Position numbers and translations under genes: made by a program. DNA of 64,000 nt from positions 4,822,501-4,886,500 of the forward strand of contig OX345637.1 in assembly GCA_947044365.1 (NCBI GenBank). The letters run 5' to 3'. This document shows positions 11,201-21,017 of this stretch, one piece after another. The notes beneath the pieces are model-generated. The model saw only the letters and a list, made by a program, of their open reading frames with translations, was not told the origin of the DNA and searched no databases. Positions within the stretch are counted from its first letter, which is position 1; every line of letters begins with the position of its first letter. The DNA comes from Petrosia ficiformis. Lineage: Eukaryota > Porifera > Demospongiae > Haplosclerida > Petrosiidae.

Positions 11201-12286
11201 TGGACATAAATAGCCACCAAAGAGTACAATACTAGCACAGTACTTTAGATCACCAATTGCGGTCTATTATTGTGTGTACTGTACTGTATCAAAAGTATTA
11301 TCACAGTAGTCTGCTACTGTATGTATATGTATCATTAATCTTTTACTTAATGATTAATTTATGCACAGTTCATATTAGATTTCACTTTCATGACTCGTGC
11401 TATTTTGGTGAAATATTACTTTTGCAGTATATTTAAACATAAGTAAATGCAACTGCCATATATATGCTTGCAGCACACTAGATGTACATGTCTCTGTATA
11501 GTGTTATCATTTAATTTTGTACAAACTATCAAGGAATAGTTGCTCTTTCAAGATAATGAATTTAGACAAAATAATGAATGAATTTAAAATTATAATTATC
11601 CACAAAAATAAACCAGAACTGTCAGAGCTAGGCCTGGAGCATATATCTAATGAATACTATAGGATCTGGTTTTGGATCCATAAATTTCTTTAATATCACA
11701 TGAATAGAAACTGAACATGTGAAACCAAAATTGCAATTTGCTCCAATGTATCAGCTTTCTAGCAAGAATTGCATCAAATAAGGTAACTATCAGTCGAAGT
11801 AGCATTCAAGCGATATCAGAGAGCCATTCATAGACCTCTTCTCTTGGGTGGACACGCTCATGTTCACCTCAATTATTTGACTATTGGTACTGTAATAGCA
11901 AGATCCCACTCTACAAAGAAATGTGAACTTTACCATAGAAATCAAAGTCACTCCTCAATTATATTATAAGGGCCACCTCCTCCATCCTGGTGGAAGGTAG
12001 GGTTGAAATCTTAATAAGGTTGATATACTAAGCCTGTTCATCCATCATTAGCAAATCAACGATACAATGTCATTGTGGGTTTAAATTTTTGTATATGTGA
12101 AAATATCAAAGTGCACAGATGGATATTACATTATCAATCTTCAACAGATGCGTTCAACAGGAATATCGTGAAACAGCTTCTATCATTATGACCTGGTTCT
12201 TGACTCTGGGTTTATTGGTTGGTGCGTCATTCTCATTCCTTTTCCTATACCTCATCCGAATAGATAATCATGTGATGATCACATGA
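655..12286 (+). CDS. Equilibrative nucleoside transporter (SLC29/ENT family), copy A, 12 coding exons
   Basis: Predicted plasma-membrane transporter for facilitated nucleoside/nucleobase movement (family knowledge). Exons read from the sequence: 655-749, 3660-3741, 4858-5015, 5362-5456, 5755-5840, 6933-7085, 7760-7817, 9249-9304, 9711-9828, 10209-10294, 10968-11161 and 12148-12286. All have GT-AG borders and joining phases, totalling 1320 nt (439 aa), close to typical ENT length. Family marks: GIGHLLPWNMFITA in the first membrane segment (about residues 44-57), FGFAGVLPQKYIAAVMSGQ (about 154-172), NSADFVGR in TM8, RVLFVPLFFMCN in TM9, and a C-terminal TM11 with GLLVGASFSFLFLYL. The hydrophilic exon 7-8 stretch matches the variable cytoplasmic loop between TM6 and TM7. 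The ATG at 655 is used because an upstream ATG at 614 stops after six codons. Tandem paralogue of copy B. Confidence 0.93.
1777..1898 (+). mobile_element. tRNA-derived SINE, 5'-truncated copy (intron 1 of ENT A)
   Basis: Begins inside the anticodon arm of the tRNA-like head, then has an intact box B (GGTTCGAATCC), the acceptor strand, the spacer, the inverted acceptor copy (TTGCCTCAGGTG), a (CTTT)n tract and the shared 3' end. Same family as the copies at 8011, 8302 and 63241. Confidence 0.8.
2749..3318. mobile_element. Foldback element / MITE with ~121-bp terminal inverted repeats
   Basis: The left arm (2749-2869) and right arm (3198-3318) are near-perfect inverted copies ending in CACTGTAAAAA. 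The loop carries a tandem duplication: AGTAGGGTGTATA recurs at 2919, 3055 and 3180. Element 8848-9161 has the same termini. No coding capacity is seen, so it would be non-autonomous. Confidence 0.75.
4031..4322. mobile_element. MITE with TAGTGTTGTTTTAGT termini, copy 1
   Basis: Starts TAGTGTTGTTTTAGT and ends in the near-inverse ACTAAAATGACACTA. The inside is built from repeated ACTATAACTAAAA motifs. A second copy lies at 23422-23659 in intron 1 of ENT B, and fragments occur near 2030, 5105 and 41740. Confidence 0.7.
5899..6106 (-). mobile_element. hAT-like MITE (CAGAGTTTTTGATAA termini), older copy
   Basis: Belongs to the family at 37800-38029 and 41903-42125, in inverse orientation. The right end CTTATCAAAACTCTG is intact and the left end is degraded. 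The 8-bp flanks (ACATGAAC and ACATGCAG) match only partly, consistent with an older insertion. Confidence 0.6.
7370..7745 (+). repeat. Pyrimidine-rich repeat upstream of ENT A exon 7
   Basis: Roughly 120-bp units, each a CT block built from TCCCTCTCCTGT-like strings plus a copy of a 3'-splice-site-like segment (TTGTTTTATTTTTGTTTTACA). Four such segments are present; the second ends in CAG at 7530 and is a potential decoy acceptor. The acceptor I use is at 7759. Copy B has a shorter equivalent (48125-48235). Confidence 0.7.
8011..8237 (+). mobile_element. tRNA-derived SINE, full copy
   Basis: A short 5' leader is followed by a 73-nt tRNA-like body (8074-8146). That body has a pairing acceptor, a near-consensus box A (TATCTCAGTTGG, one mismatch), a perfect 5-bp anticodon stem around CCGGAGT and a perfect box B. 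A 3' unit follows with a (CTTT)n run. The 12-nt acceptor end CACCTGAGGCAA is repeated in inverted form after about 23 nt. The same long structure at dispersed sites argues for a SINE and against a functional tRNA gene. Confidence 0.82.
8302..8550 (+). mobile_element. tRNA-derived SINE, adjacent second copy
   Basis: Same order as the neighbouring copy, in the same orientation about 60 bp downstream. Box A is consensus here (TAGCTCAGTTGG). The T stem is damaged: one base of the CCCAC side is missing and the junction gains AG. The (CTTT)n tail is longer and interrupted. tRNA-like body 8365-8438. Confidence 0.82.
8848..9161. mobile_element. MITE with CACTGTAAAAA termini
   Basis: The left end CACTGTAAAAAATTG and right end TTTTTACAGTG are inverted, followed inward by weaker complementarity. 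Same termini as the foldback element at 2749-3318 but shorter arms. It lies in intron 7 of ENT A. Confidence 0.6.
9535..9710 (+). repeat. Long polypyrimidine tract before ENT A exon 9
   Basis: About 170 nt of almost pure C/T, repeating TCCCTCTCCT-like words, ending in the exon 9 acceptor TTTTTACAG. The same arrangement is kept in copy B (about 49500-49688). Confidence 0.7.
10134..10208 (+). other. In-frame 75-nt exon 10 extension (possible alternative 3' splice site), ENT A
   Basis: An upstream TTTAG at 10129-10133 would lengthen exon 10 by exactly 25 codons with no stop, adding a hydrophobic stretch ending FIFSLLLITHI. Copy B has the same site and length (51309-51383), with only about three base differences. 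The shorter exon aligns better with the ENT family around TM8, so I use it in the gene model. Confidence 0.4.
10382..10469. repeat. Inverted repeat (hairpin) in intron 10 of ENT A
   Basis: The left arm starts CTGGGATTTG at 10382 and includes TTCTGATTGCTA. The right arm (10434-10469) is its near-perfect inverse, giving roughly 30-bp arms. The homologous hairpin in copy B is at 51581-51674. The origin is unknown; a decayed tRNA-like repeat is possible. Confidence 0.6.
11580..12062 (+). other. Intron 11 segment conserved between ENT A and B
   Basis: About 480 bp aligning with 53572-54105 in copy B. It includes long nearly identical blocks such as the stretch around GACTATTGGTACTGTAATAG. No open frame is shared. 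It may be residual duplication similarity, an intronic regulatory element or a noncoding RNA; the sequence alone does not decide. Confidence 0.5.
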
Positions 12287-12617
12287 CAAAAAATTAGATG
12301 ATAACGACATCATAATGTACAATTGTACATTATTATTTTATGTATGGCCAATTGCTTTGATATTCTTTTTTTTATAATAACATTATATGTATGTATGTAC
12401 ATGTAGTAGTAATTGTTTATGGAATTATGATTTTACTGTTTTTTTACTGTTGTGTCATAACATTCTTGTAATAGATAATAGTGCAATTAATTCGTGGAAT
12501 GATTAGTTTTTTTGTAACTTGGCAACAAATACAAACATATGAGGAAGTCATCATGTGGACATACACATCTATAACAATTATTACTGATAAGAGATTTTAC
12601 CTACATATAATTATTCC

Positions 12618-12704
12618 AATAAACTGATAATTATGTACTGATACCCGAGATTGATACCCATCCAATATTATTTCTACCTTCTGGTTTCTCATTCTTTCAA
12701 TAAA
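12618..12704 (+). terminator. Candidate polyadenylation signals of ENT A
   Basis: AATAAA at 12618-12623 and again at 12699-12704, about 330 and 410 bp after the stop codon. Placement is plausible for an animal 3' UTR; which one is used is unknown. Confidence 0.4.
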
Positions 12705-12719
12705 AACAAGCATTTTTTA

Positions 12720-14718
12720 AATAATGATATGATATAATCACAAGAAATCACATTATTAGTATGCTTACTACAGTATCGTTTACGAAATGACTGATACTGG
12801 AACTTGAAATAATGGCCAACATGTATTGATAATGACCAATGACCAACACAAATGACCAATCCGGTTCATCACTATCAATAATTACCATTTTATGATATGA
12901 AATTAATTAGAAAGTCCAGTAACTGGACATATGTACATGTACTACAGTTAGACAGACATCACACTTCTGTTATTGCCCATAATAATAATACATTGTATAA
13001 TTATAAGTAAAGAAACTTGATCAAGGAACACTTGATGCTTGAATCCAAAGTTAGTGATATGCATGATATCATGATATTTCCTGATGTTAACCACATGTGA
13101 ATGCCAGTCTCTTCCTACTTTAATTTACACGCAATCCGGGCCAATGGCTGAAATGACTGAAGTATGCAATTTCTTATATATCCAATGACTGAAGTATGCA
13201 ATTTCTAACATATTCACCTTGGAAAGTACATTCCATCATTACAATGTCTACAAGGAATCAAAAGCCACCTGATCGATATACCTATACTTCTTGCAATATT
13301 GTTACAATTGTGTCTGTTACTTATATCTCCATTGTATATCTAGATCTATAGTCTCATGGTGCATCATCTAGTCTTATTGTCTGATAACGTATATATTAAC
13401 CCTAGTTTTATAAGTTGCTGGCTATAAATATCAGATCAAGCAGTCAGTTAATTTATTATGAGTTTACTACTACAACATGCATAGCAAAATATATAGGTGG
13501 AGCAAGAAGTGATATGAGAGCTTAGAGATGTTGTCAAGGCCATTACCTCAATTACATTTGATTTCAATCAGTGTTTCGACAGCAATGACAAGATGAACTG
13601 TGTTTCCATGTATTTTTTTGTTACCAGAAGTCTTCTCAAGATTAGGAAACAGTAACCATGAGTTACAAAAATTGTTATAGGCTTATATATATAATATACG
13701 TATCAGTACCAAAAGGTTAGTTATTGCTCGTCCAGTGGTCCTATGAGTATCAGACTCCCTCACCTCAAGGATCTATCATCAAAGTGGACCCACGTGGCAA
13801 TCATGTCAATCATGTCAAGTCAGCCTCCGACACACCACTACCACACCCTGAAAATTAATAATAATAAGCAGTTAAGTATGGTGAAAGTTTGCCGCTCAAT
13901 TCATGGATTCATGACCTGGGCCGACTCAGGAGATCGAGACTGATCGTTTCGCGCCAAAATTTCCCTCCATATTGGTGGCAGACAGGTAGCTACTAGCTAG
14001 AGATTACTCAGATTAGCCAGTGACTGTGCTGTACTGTACTGTACAACTTTTTCTTTTGTGTGTATTGAGTCGTCTCTAAGATTTAGAGTAATAGATCAAT
14101 AATCGGACATACCTAATTTCGGACGTAGTTTTCTCCAAAACTGCAAGAGATATTTTGATGAAATTTGCATGATACAAAGCTCTTCTATAGCTCTATTCAC
14201 CATACAAAAAAAGGCTGAAATGTACTTATGTTTTTCATGCTACATTCAAAAACGTTCAGGTGGACGAATATCGCTATTTTCAGACGTTTTTATCATATTT
14301 CAGACTTCACCTATTTTTTACTGATATGTTCGAGATTTTGATGTCACATTTACAGACAACAAAGACCCACACATGGACTACAACTTTATAAAAATTGGGT
14401 AAGCTATTGTTTATACGAAGTAAACTAGCAGGCTGCAAACGCAAGTCTTTATAATGTATCATTTTTTCAGACACGGAATTTCTTATGTTGTGATTGGGTT
14501 TTAAACCTAAAATATCAAAAATGGAACGCTACAACCGATTTCCAGAGGGCAACAAGAAATCCACTGAAGAGAATCAGAAAAAGACTGAAACATGCATGCA
14601 CAACAGGTCTACCATAGCTGTTCACAAAAAAATGGAAGTGGTGGACAAACCTGAACACACAGCTACACCTACAAGATAATCAAATAATTATACAACCCAA
14701 AAATAATCAGAAGCAAAC
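12720..14718. other. Intergenic stretch, no gene recognised
   Basis: Short open frames at 13743-13943 (+) and 14494-14679 (+) resemble nothing I know and lack splice or repeat context. Paired CGGACATACC/TTTCGGACG-like phrases near 14105-14280 look repeat-like but no element end could be fixed. Confidence 0.4.
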
Positions 14719-17566
14719 TTATTTACAATCATCACACATCCAATCATCAGGAACAGTTGTGTCTTTAGGTATCCCTATACATTTGAAATGATACCAAGTC
14801 TCACATTGAACACATTCAACCATATCTGAATCGTACTGTTCTGGCATTCTACATGAGCAGAAAACTTTAACATAAAATATCTCAAGTTGACGATTTATTA
14901 AAGCTTTTCTTGATTTTTGAGGAAAGGGCTTTAGCTCAGAGCATTCCAAACAATTGAACAAATGACTACGCATTTCACTTTGCTCAAAATAAACTTCTTC
15001 TGGATTATTGCCAGCACATACTTCCACTGCAAAGGCTATTGAGAAAACCCCACAATCCTTAGTTCCTCTTTGTTGCTGAATGGGCAAGGCCTGGATTTCT
15101 AATGCTGAACATCTTGTTGGTAAACAATAAATATTAGCTATTTGAAGAGATGTTTCCAAGTTAATACTAGAGGACATCCTGGCACTGTCCATTAATTTCA
15201 CTACTGCAGTTTCATCAGAGCTAATGCATATCCAGTGGTTACCACCTACAACGGTTATCGAATCAACATTTGAAAAGACTAAAATATATTCATATACCTG
15301 TATGTAATATCTGTACTGAGAGCTTTCCTGGAGTAACTTTATGAAATGACAGCGTTTGACCTAACAATGAACACTGAAAGCCATCAACATGTTCATACTT
15401 TTGTGATAGTAGTTTCTGACATGCATTTATAATTGTATCAGGGAGCTCATGTCCAGAACAAATAGCTTCAATGTCTGTAAGAGACAGACGCAGACATTTC
15501 ATCCAACCTACATAGATACAGGTACAATATAACTATAATATGTATAGCTTGCATTTGTTTCATTTTACAATTTAAATAAGAATTTTAACCCCTGATTGAG
15601 GGTAGGGTAGGGATCCCCAATTTCTGGTTCCCAAGACAAGACTACTATCCACACAAACTAGTGCTACCATGTTTGCAATTTACAAACCAAAATACACACA
15701 AATTACATTACCTGTGGTCTCAGATAAAGGAGCAGTACTTTCATTCCTCTTTCGTCTAGCGTCTGGTTTATAAACTATTATGAATACACATTAAATATAC
15801 CTGTAGCCTCATGTAAAGGAGGAATACTTTCGTTCCTCTTTCCTCTAGCGACTGGTTTAGAAACTATTATGAATATACATTAAATATATACACATCAAAT
15901 TAAGTTATATATACCTGTGGTCTCATATAAAGGAGCAGTACGTTCATTCCTCTTTCCTCTAGTGACTGGTTTAAAAACTATTATGAACATTAAATACATA
16001 TACATGTACACATAACATGTTATACCTGTAGCCTCATATAAAGGAGGAATACTTTCGTTCCTCTTTCCTCTAGTAACTGATTTAGAAACTATTATGAACA
16101 TTAAATATATATACACATCAAATTAAGTTACATGTTATACCTGTAGCCTCATATAAAGGAGGAATACTTTCGTTCCTCTTTCCTCTAGTGACTGGTTTAG
16201 AAACTATCATAAATATACTTAAATATATATACACCTCAAATTAAGTTACATATACCTGTGGTCTCAGATAAAGGAGCAGTACTTTCATTCCTCTTTCCTC
16301 TAGTAACTGGTTTAGAAACTATTATGAACATTAAATATATATACACATCAAATTAAGTAACATGTTATACCTGTAGCCTCATATAAAGTAGGAATACTTT
16401 CGTTCCTCTTTCCTCTAGTGTCTGGTTTAGAAACTATCATAGATATACTTAAATATATATACACCTCAAATTAAGTTACATATACCTGTGGTCTCAGATA
16501 AAGGAGCAGTACTTTCATTCCTCTTTCCTCTAGTAACTGGTTTAGAAACTATTATGAACATTAAATATATATACACATCAAATTAAGTAACATGTTATAC
16601 CTGTAGCCTCATATAAAGTAGGAATACTTTCGTTCCTCTTTCCTCTAGTGTCTGGTTTAGAAACTATCATAGATATATTTAAATATATATACACCTCAAA
16701 TTAAGTTACATATACCTGTGGTCTCAGATAAAGGAGCAGTACTTTCATTCCTCTTTCCTCTAGTGTCTGGTTTATAAAATATTATGAATATACATTAAAT
16801 ATATAATTAAGTAACATGTTATACCTGTGGCCTCAGATAAAGGAGGAATACTTTCATTTCTCTTTCCTCTAGTAACTGGTTTAGAAACTATTATGAACAT
16901 TAAATATATATACACATCAAGTTAAGTAACATGTTATACCTGTAGCCACATATAAAGGAGGAATACTTTCGTTCCTCTTTCCTCTAGTGACTGGTTTAGA
17001 AACTATTATGAACATTAAATATATATACACATCAAAATAAGTAACATGTTATACCTGTAGCCTCATATAAAGGAGGAATACTTTCGTTCCTCTTTCCTCT
17101 AGTGTCTGGTTTAGAAACTATCATAGATATACTTAAATATATATACACCTCAAATTAAGTTACATATACCTGCGGTCTCAGATAAAGGAGCAGTACTTTC
17201 ATTCCTCTTTCCTCTAGTGTCTGGTTTATAAAATATTATGAATATACATTAAATATATAATTAAGTAACGTGTTATACCTGTGGCCTCAGATAAAGGAGG
17301 AATACTTTCATTCCTCTTTCCTCTAGTAACTGGTTTAGAAACTATTATGAACATGAAATATATATACACATCAAATTAAGTAACATGTTATACCTGTAGC
17401 CTCAGATAAAGGAGGAAAACTTTTGTTGCTTTTTCCTCTAGTGACTGGTTTAGAAACTATTATGAATATACATGTACACATCAAATTAAGTTACATGTTA
17501 TACCTGTAGCCTCATATAAAGGAGAAATACTTTCGTTCCTCTTTCCTCTAGTGACTGGTTTAGAAA
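14719..17566 (-). CDS. C48 (Ulp1-like) protease with PHD finger, preceded by a micro-exon array; 5' end not found
   Basis: Two C-terminal exons (15507-15298 and 15278-14719) encode a Ulp/SENP-type cysteine protease core. The expected catalytic positions are visible: His in GGNHWICIS, Asp in KLMDSARM, Gln and Cys in QQRGTKDCGVFS. A PHD finger follows (CSCRMPEQYDS, CVQCETWYHFKC, CDDC) at the very C-terminus. Such proteases remove SUMO/ubiquitin-like tags, and PHD fingers usually read histone tails. The exon starting at 15507 enters in phase 1, exactly the phase in which each of the 17 upstream 63-nt units ends, so the array could splice into this gene. The intron between the last two exons would be only 19 nt (15297-15279, GTATAT...TTTTAG); alternatively this is a pseudogene. 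The first exon and promoter were not recognised. A transposon-derived origin is possible (inference). Confidence 0.55.
15279..15297 (-). other. Candidate 19-nt intron in the C48/PHD gene
   Basis: Read on the minus strand it begins GTATAT and ends TTTTAG, with ACAG before and TC after. Removing it joins two frames that each carry C48 sequence. Left in, it gives a TGA on one side and a TAG on the other. Confidence 0.4.
15712..17566 (-). repeat. Array of 17 tandem 63-nt exon-like units
   Basis: Lower ends of the units: 15712, 15801, 15915, 16026, 16141, 16256, 16371, 16486, 16601, 16716, 16825, 16940, 17055, 17170, 17279, 17394 and 17504. Each is exactly 63 nt, mostly spaced 109-115 bp apart. 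On the minus strand each is preceded by AG and followed by GT (ACAG|GTAT), except units at 16716 and 17170 where the AG is AT. Every unit reads in phase 1-1 without stops as a 21-residue repeat around KPVTRGKRNESIPPLYEAT. A second version has TAPLSETT; the two types partly alternate. The separating DNA is AT-rich with stops. Confidence 0.8.
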
Positions 17567-18349
17567 CTATTATAATAACAAGAATAATAAAAAAAAATAT
17601 TTTCAACAAAAATTTCCAGATTGCAGAAATACTTGCGTAAGTTATATATATCACGCAATCATACAATCATATATTCATTATTTACAATTCATTCTTTTTC
17701 ACTTACAGATGATGTCTATTCTCTATTTCACTTACAGCACTGTCTGCAGTCCTACTTTCAGCCACTGTCAACCATTCAGTATTCCAATGCTTAATTAATT
17801 ATTATAAGACTGTATTTGCTTACAAGCGTTATTACTATGCTTATGATTCCAATACAAGTACTTTCTCCTTTTCAGCTTCCATGTTTCGAGTACACAAATG
17901 CATAAGTAATTCCACGTGGCTCGATTAATGAATTCACTTGAGATCAAATCTTTGTAGTTGTTGAGACTCTCTTCTTTCATAGTATCTGAGATCATCTAGA
18001 TACTTGTAGGCCAGAATTTTACTATGAATGCGATTGGAATAGTGCTAGAATCATCGTGATAGTGCAACAAACAAAAAAATGATTTGTCTGAAAAATAATA
18101 ATATGATGAAGATTTTGCCAGTTTTGCCACTCGCAGGTTCTCTACCTTAACAGCAATCTTTGGCCATCTAGATGTTGGTAGTCATAAAAACACTAGATAT
18201 GAATAGGTATGTGTGTATTAAAACCTATCTGTATATATTACCAGAGATTTCAGGTTATCATTTGCAATTGAAATTTATGGGCAGCCATTTTTTAGGTGCC
18301 ATCCATGCCTAGAGAGTACTACTGTACTCTCTGATATGTAGATCTGGAT
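17567..18349. other. Stretch upstream of the micro-exon array, no gene recognised
   Basis: This should hold any first exon of the minus-strand C48/PHD gene. An open minus-strand stretch (17995-17795) starts with ATG but its end does not offer a donor in the phase the array needs. I could not assign a start exon. Confidence 0.4.
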
Positions 18350-18807
18350 TAGGGTTGGGCAATAAATCAATATATCGCATACATTGCAATATTATTACAA
18401 TATGCAATAATCGTATCGCATTATTTGGTATGCCAATGTTATCGCAATGGCAAAATACTGTCTTACTGCAATTAAATAACAGTTATAATTATGCAATTGA
18501 AAAACACACTGACACTTAAGGCTGGTTCACAATATGACGCGAGGCCTTGCGTTGTGTGTGTTGAATTTTGAAAATGAGGTGCTTCTTTTAATTGCGTCAG
18601 ACACAACATAACGCAAGAATAGGATCTGATTCTATCTTTGCGTCAGCTGTATTGCGTTTGACCAATCAGTTTTCAGAATTGTATCACAACGCAACTGACG
18701 CAAAGCTATCATAGACAGTATCAATGAGTAGTTGCAATATTCCAATAACCACAAGTCACCTTTAGACAATAATTGCAAAACATAATCTTCAATATCACCC
18801 AACTCTA
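18350..18807. mobile_element. hAT-type non-autonomous element with 8-bp TSD
   Basis: Termini TAGGGTTGGGCAATA and, inverted, TAGAGTTGGGTGATATTG. The flanks carry a perfect 8-bp duplication ATCTGGAT (18342-18349 and 18808-18815). The interior includes a GGCTGGTTCACA segment and several GACGCAA words that may be a second, decayed insertion. No transposase frame is seen. Confidence 0.75.
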
Positions 18808-18821
18808 ATCTGGATAGTAGA

Positions 18822-19850
18822 CTATATGATTATAGTTAACTCACTCTTTTTATTGCTTAATTTAGCTGATCTCTTTTGCAGGCTTTTCCTTTCTTTTTCC
18901 TTTTTCTCTTTCTCCTTTCTTTCGAGTGCCTCAGCAATGTCCATACTGGTCATGACAAGACCACAGCTTTTAATTCGCTTAATTGATGGTTTAGATGTAC
19001 ATACTTGTTTTGGAGTTACCAGGTACTTGCTAACTGATGTTGATGTGGGTTCGAGCACGAGTGCAGTCTGAGGACTTTTGTCAGCAAAATAATCATCATC
19101 CGCTTTGTCATAGTCATGTAAAGATCGAGAACAGTCACCAGGAGTGTAATCTTCATCAGAGTTAGAAGATTTAACAGGTGTGCTGGTGTAACGTCGTCCT
19201 GCACTATATAAAGCAATATGAGCAAGCCCTGTTTGCTGACAAAGTGTCTCTGGCTTGAAGCTTTTATAGCTTTGATCTGGAATATCAATGGCGAATCTGA
19301 TGAAAGGGCAAATTCCAGTATTTCTAAATGAAGAGATAATATTTTTGCCAGTCATAGCAGCTAACCATGCAGCACTGAAAAGTTCTGAAAAATCATAAAC
19401 TGTCACAACTCTACCAGGATGTTTTGAATAAAAGTCATGACAAACTTGTCGCCAATGAATTTTCAATGGCGAGTAACAACCCTTATCTAAAGGCTGAGTG
19501 ATATGAGTACTGTGCGGGGGCAATACAAATAAGATAACCTTTTCAGTTGCGGCTTGTTTTATTAAATCAGGGCAGTAATGTGTGGAGTGTCCATCCATTA
19601 ACAGGATAATAGGTCTTATTTTTGGAGCATAAGTTAAGAAATGGTTAAAGAACCATTTTGTAAACAAGCTACGATTCATCCATCCATTGGCAGATGTTCC
19701 ATATATAGTTCCAGGCACCTCTCCAGTGCAAAGTTCTTTATTAAACGTTTCTCTGTTGAAAATGACAAATGGAGGTATTGCATAGCCGGCTGCATTTGCA
19801 CACCCAAGTATAGTAATTTGGCTTTTAGAATCCCCAGTTATAGAGCTAGA
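18822..19850 (-). pseudogene. pogo/Tigger-like DDE transposase, 5'-truncated
   Basis: The open frame encodes the C-terminal half of a DDE_1-type transposase. IILLMDGHSTHY carries the second catalytic Asp and LPPHSTHITQPLDKGCYSPLK the third. A charged Lys/Glu-rich tail ends the protein. The frame extends upstream of the first Met (19718) through GCANAAGYAIPPFVIF to about 19850 and then stops matching. The N-terminal CENP-B-like DNA-binding domain and first catalytic Asp are absent. The break coincides with the start of the Tc1-like fragment on the other strand. Confidence 0.75.
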
Positions 19851-20597
19851 AATGAGACAGGTGTTGTTGCATCAACATCAACAGTTAAGCGCAGGCTGAT
19901 TACAGCAGGGTTAAATGGAAGAATTGCCAGGAGGAAGCCCTTACTTCTGCCACGCCACAAAATTACTCATTTAGAGTGGGCTAAGGCTCATGCACAGTGG
20001 ACTGATGATATGTGGAAGAGAGTAGTATGGTCAGATGAGTCCAAATTCAACATTTTTAAGAGTGATGGAAGAACATATATTAGAAGAAGAAAATCAGAAG
20101 AGTTTAATGAGGATTGTGTAGTAGGTACGGTAAAACATGGTGGAGGTAGTGTAATGGTATGGGGTTGTATTTGTGGAGATCAAACAGGTATGCTTTTGAG
20201 GGTTGACACAACAATGAATGCACACCGATATCTACAAGTTTTAGAAGATGGTATGATTCCATCAGCTTGGGCTGCTCGAGGGTTGGACTTCATTTTTATG
20301 CATGACAATGCTCCATGTCATCGAGCCAATATTGTATCAGAGTGGTTAAGTGAACAAGATATTGAAGTTACAGCATGGCCTCCTCAATCACCTGATTTGA
20401 ACCCAATCAAGAACTTATGGGACTACATTGAGCGTCAAGTAGATAAATTACCATCAACCACAAAAGAAGATCTTTGGAAAAACCTGAAGAGTGTTTGGGA
20501 TGTCATTCCATCAGCAGTTATAGAAAACCTTGTTTGTTCAATGCCAAGAAGAGTTACTGAAGTGATAAAAGCAAAGGGGTGTCATACAAAATACTAG
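19845..20597 (+). pseudogene. Tc1-like transposase, 5'-truncated, third catalytic residue changed
   Basis: Encodes the second helix-turn-helix region (STVKRRLITAGLNGRIARR) and the DDE core of a Tc1 (DD34E) transposase. WSDESKF carries D1, MHDNAPCHRA D2, and SPDLNPIKNLWDYIE the third motif. That third position is normally Glu in NPIENLW; here it is Lys, which should abolish catalysis. The first DNA-binding helix is missing. The frame is otherwise open to its stop at 20597, but no terminal inverted repeats were identified. It is joined back to back with the pogo-like fragment. Confidence 0.8.
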
Positions 20598-20916
20598 AGA
20601 ATTTATACCTATTTAACTATAATAAATTATTATACATTTTATATACATCACATATTCTTTTCCTTCATAGCTAGCTACAAGTCTCACACACACTATAACA
20701 AAAATTATTATTATAAATAACACTCCAGTCTAATAACCAGAATTAATAATATTTAGGCATCCATCTATGGTAAATTTATATTTCTGTATCTCTGTAGCAC
20801 TTACCTAACAATCCAGCAATATTTTCTCACTTCTTTTTTTAAAAAACACTGTGGTAGCACACGTGATTTTGTGGTGACTCTGTGAAACCTTACAACTTTA
20901 TAAATTAATAAGTATA

Positions 20917-21017
20917 GGTTATACACCGAGGTAAAGGTTTCTACTGGATTTATCAAACCGAGGGCCGAAGGCACGAGGTTTGATAAATCAGTAGAAACCG
21001 TACCGAGGTGTATAACC
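20917..21017. repeat. Near-perfect foldback palindrome
   Basis: The arms, 20917-20958 and 20976-21017, begin GGTTATACACC and end GGTGTATAACC. They include TTTCTACTG...TTATCAAAC and its inverse around a GC-rich centre. No coding sequence. Confidence 0.7.

Noticed and set aside
14494..14679. 61-codon + strand ORF
   Set aside because: Lys-rich by composition, no family resemblance and no exon borders.
15712..17566. CRISPR-like array
   Set aside because: The repeated parts are the coding-like 63-nt units and the spacers repeat too; the surrounding DNA is animal.
17795..17995. First exon of the C48/PHD gene
   Set aside because: Has ATG on the minus strand, but available GT sites do not end in phase 1 as the array requires.
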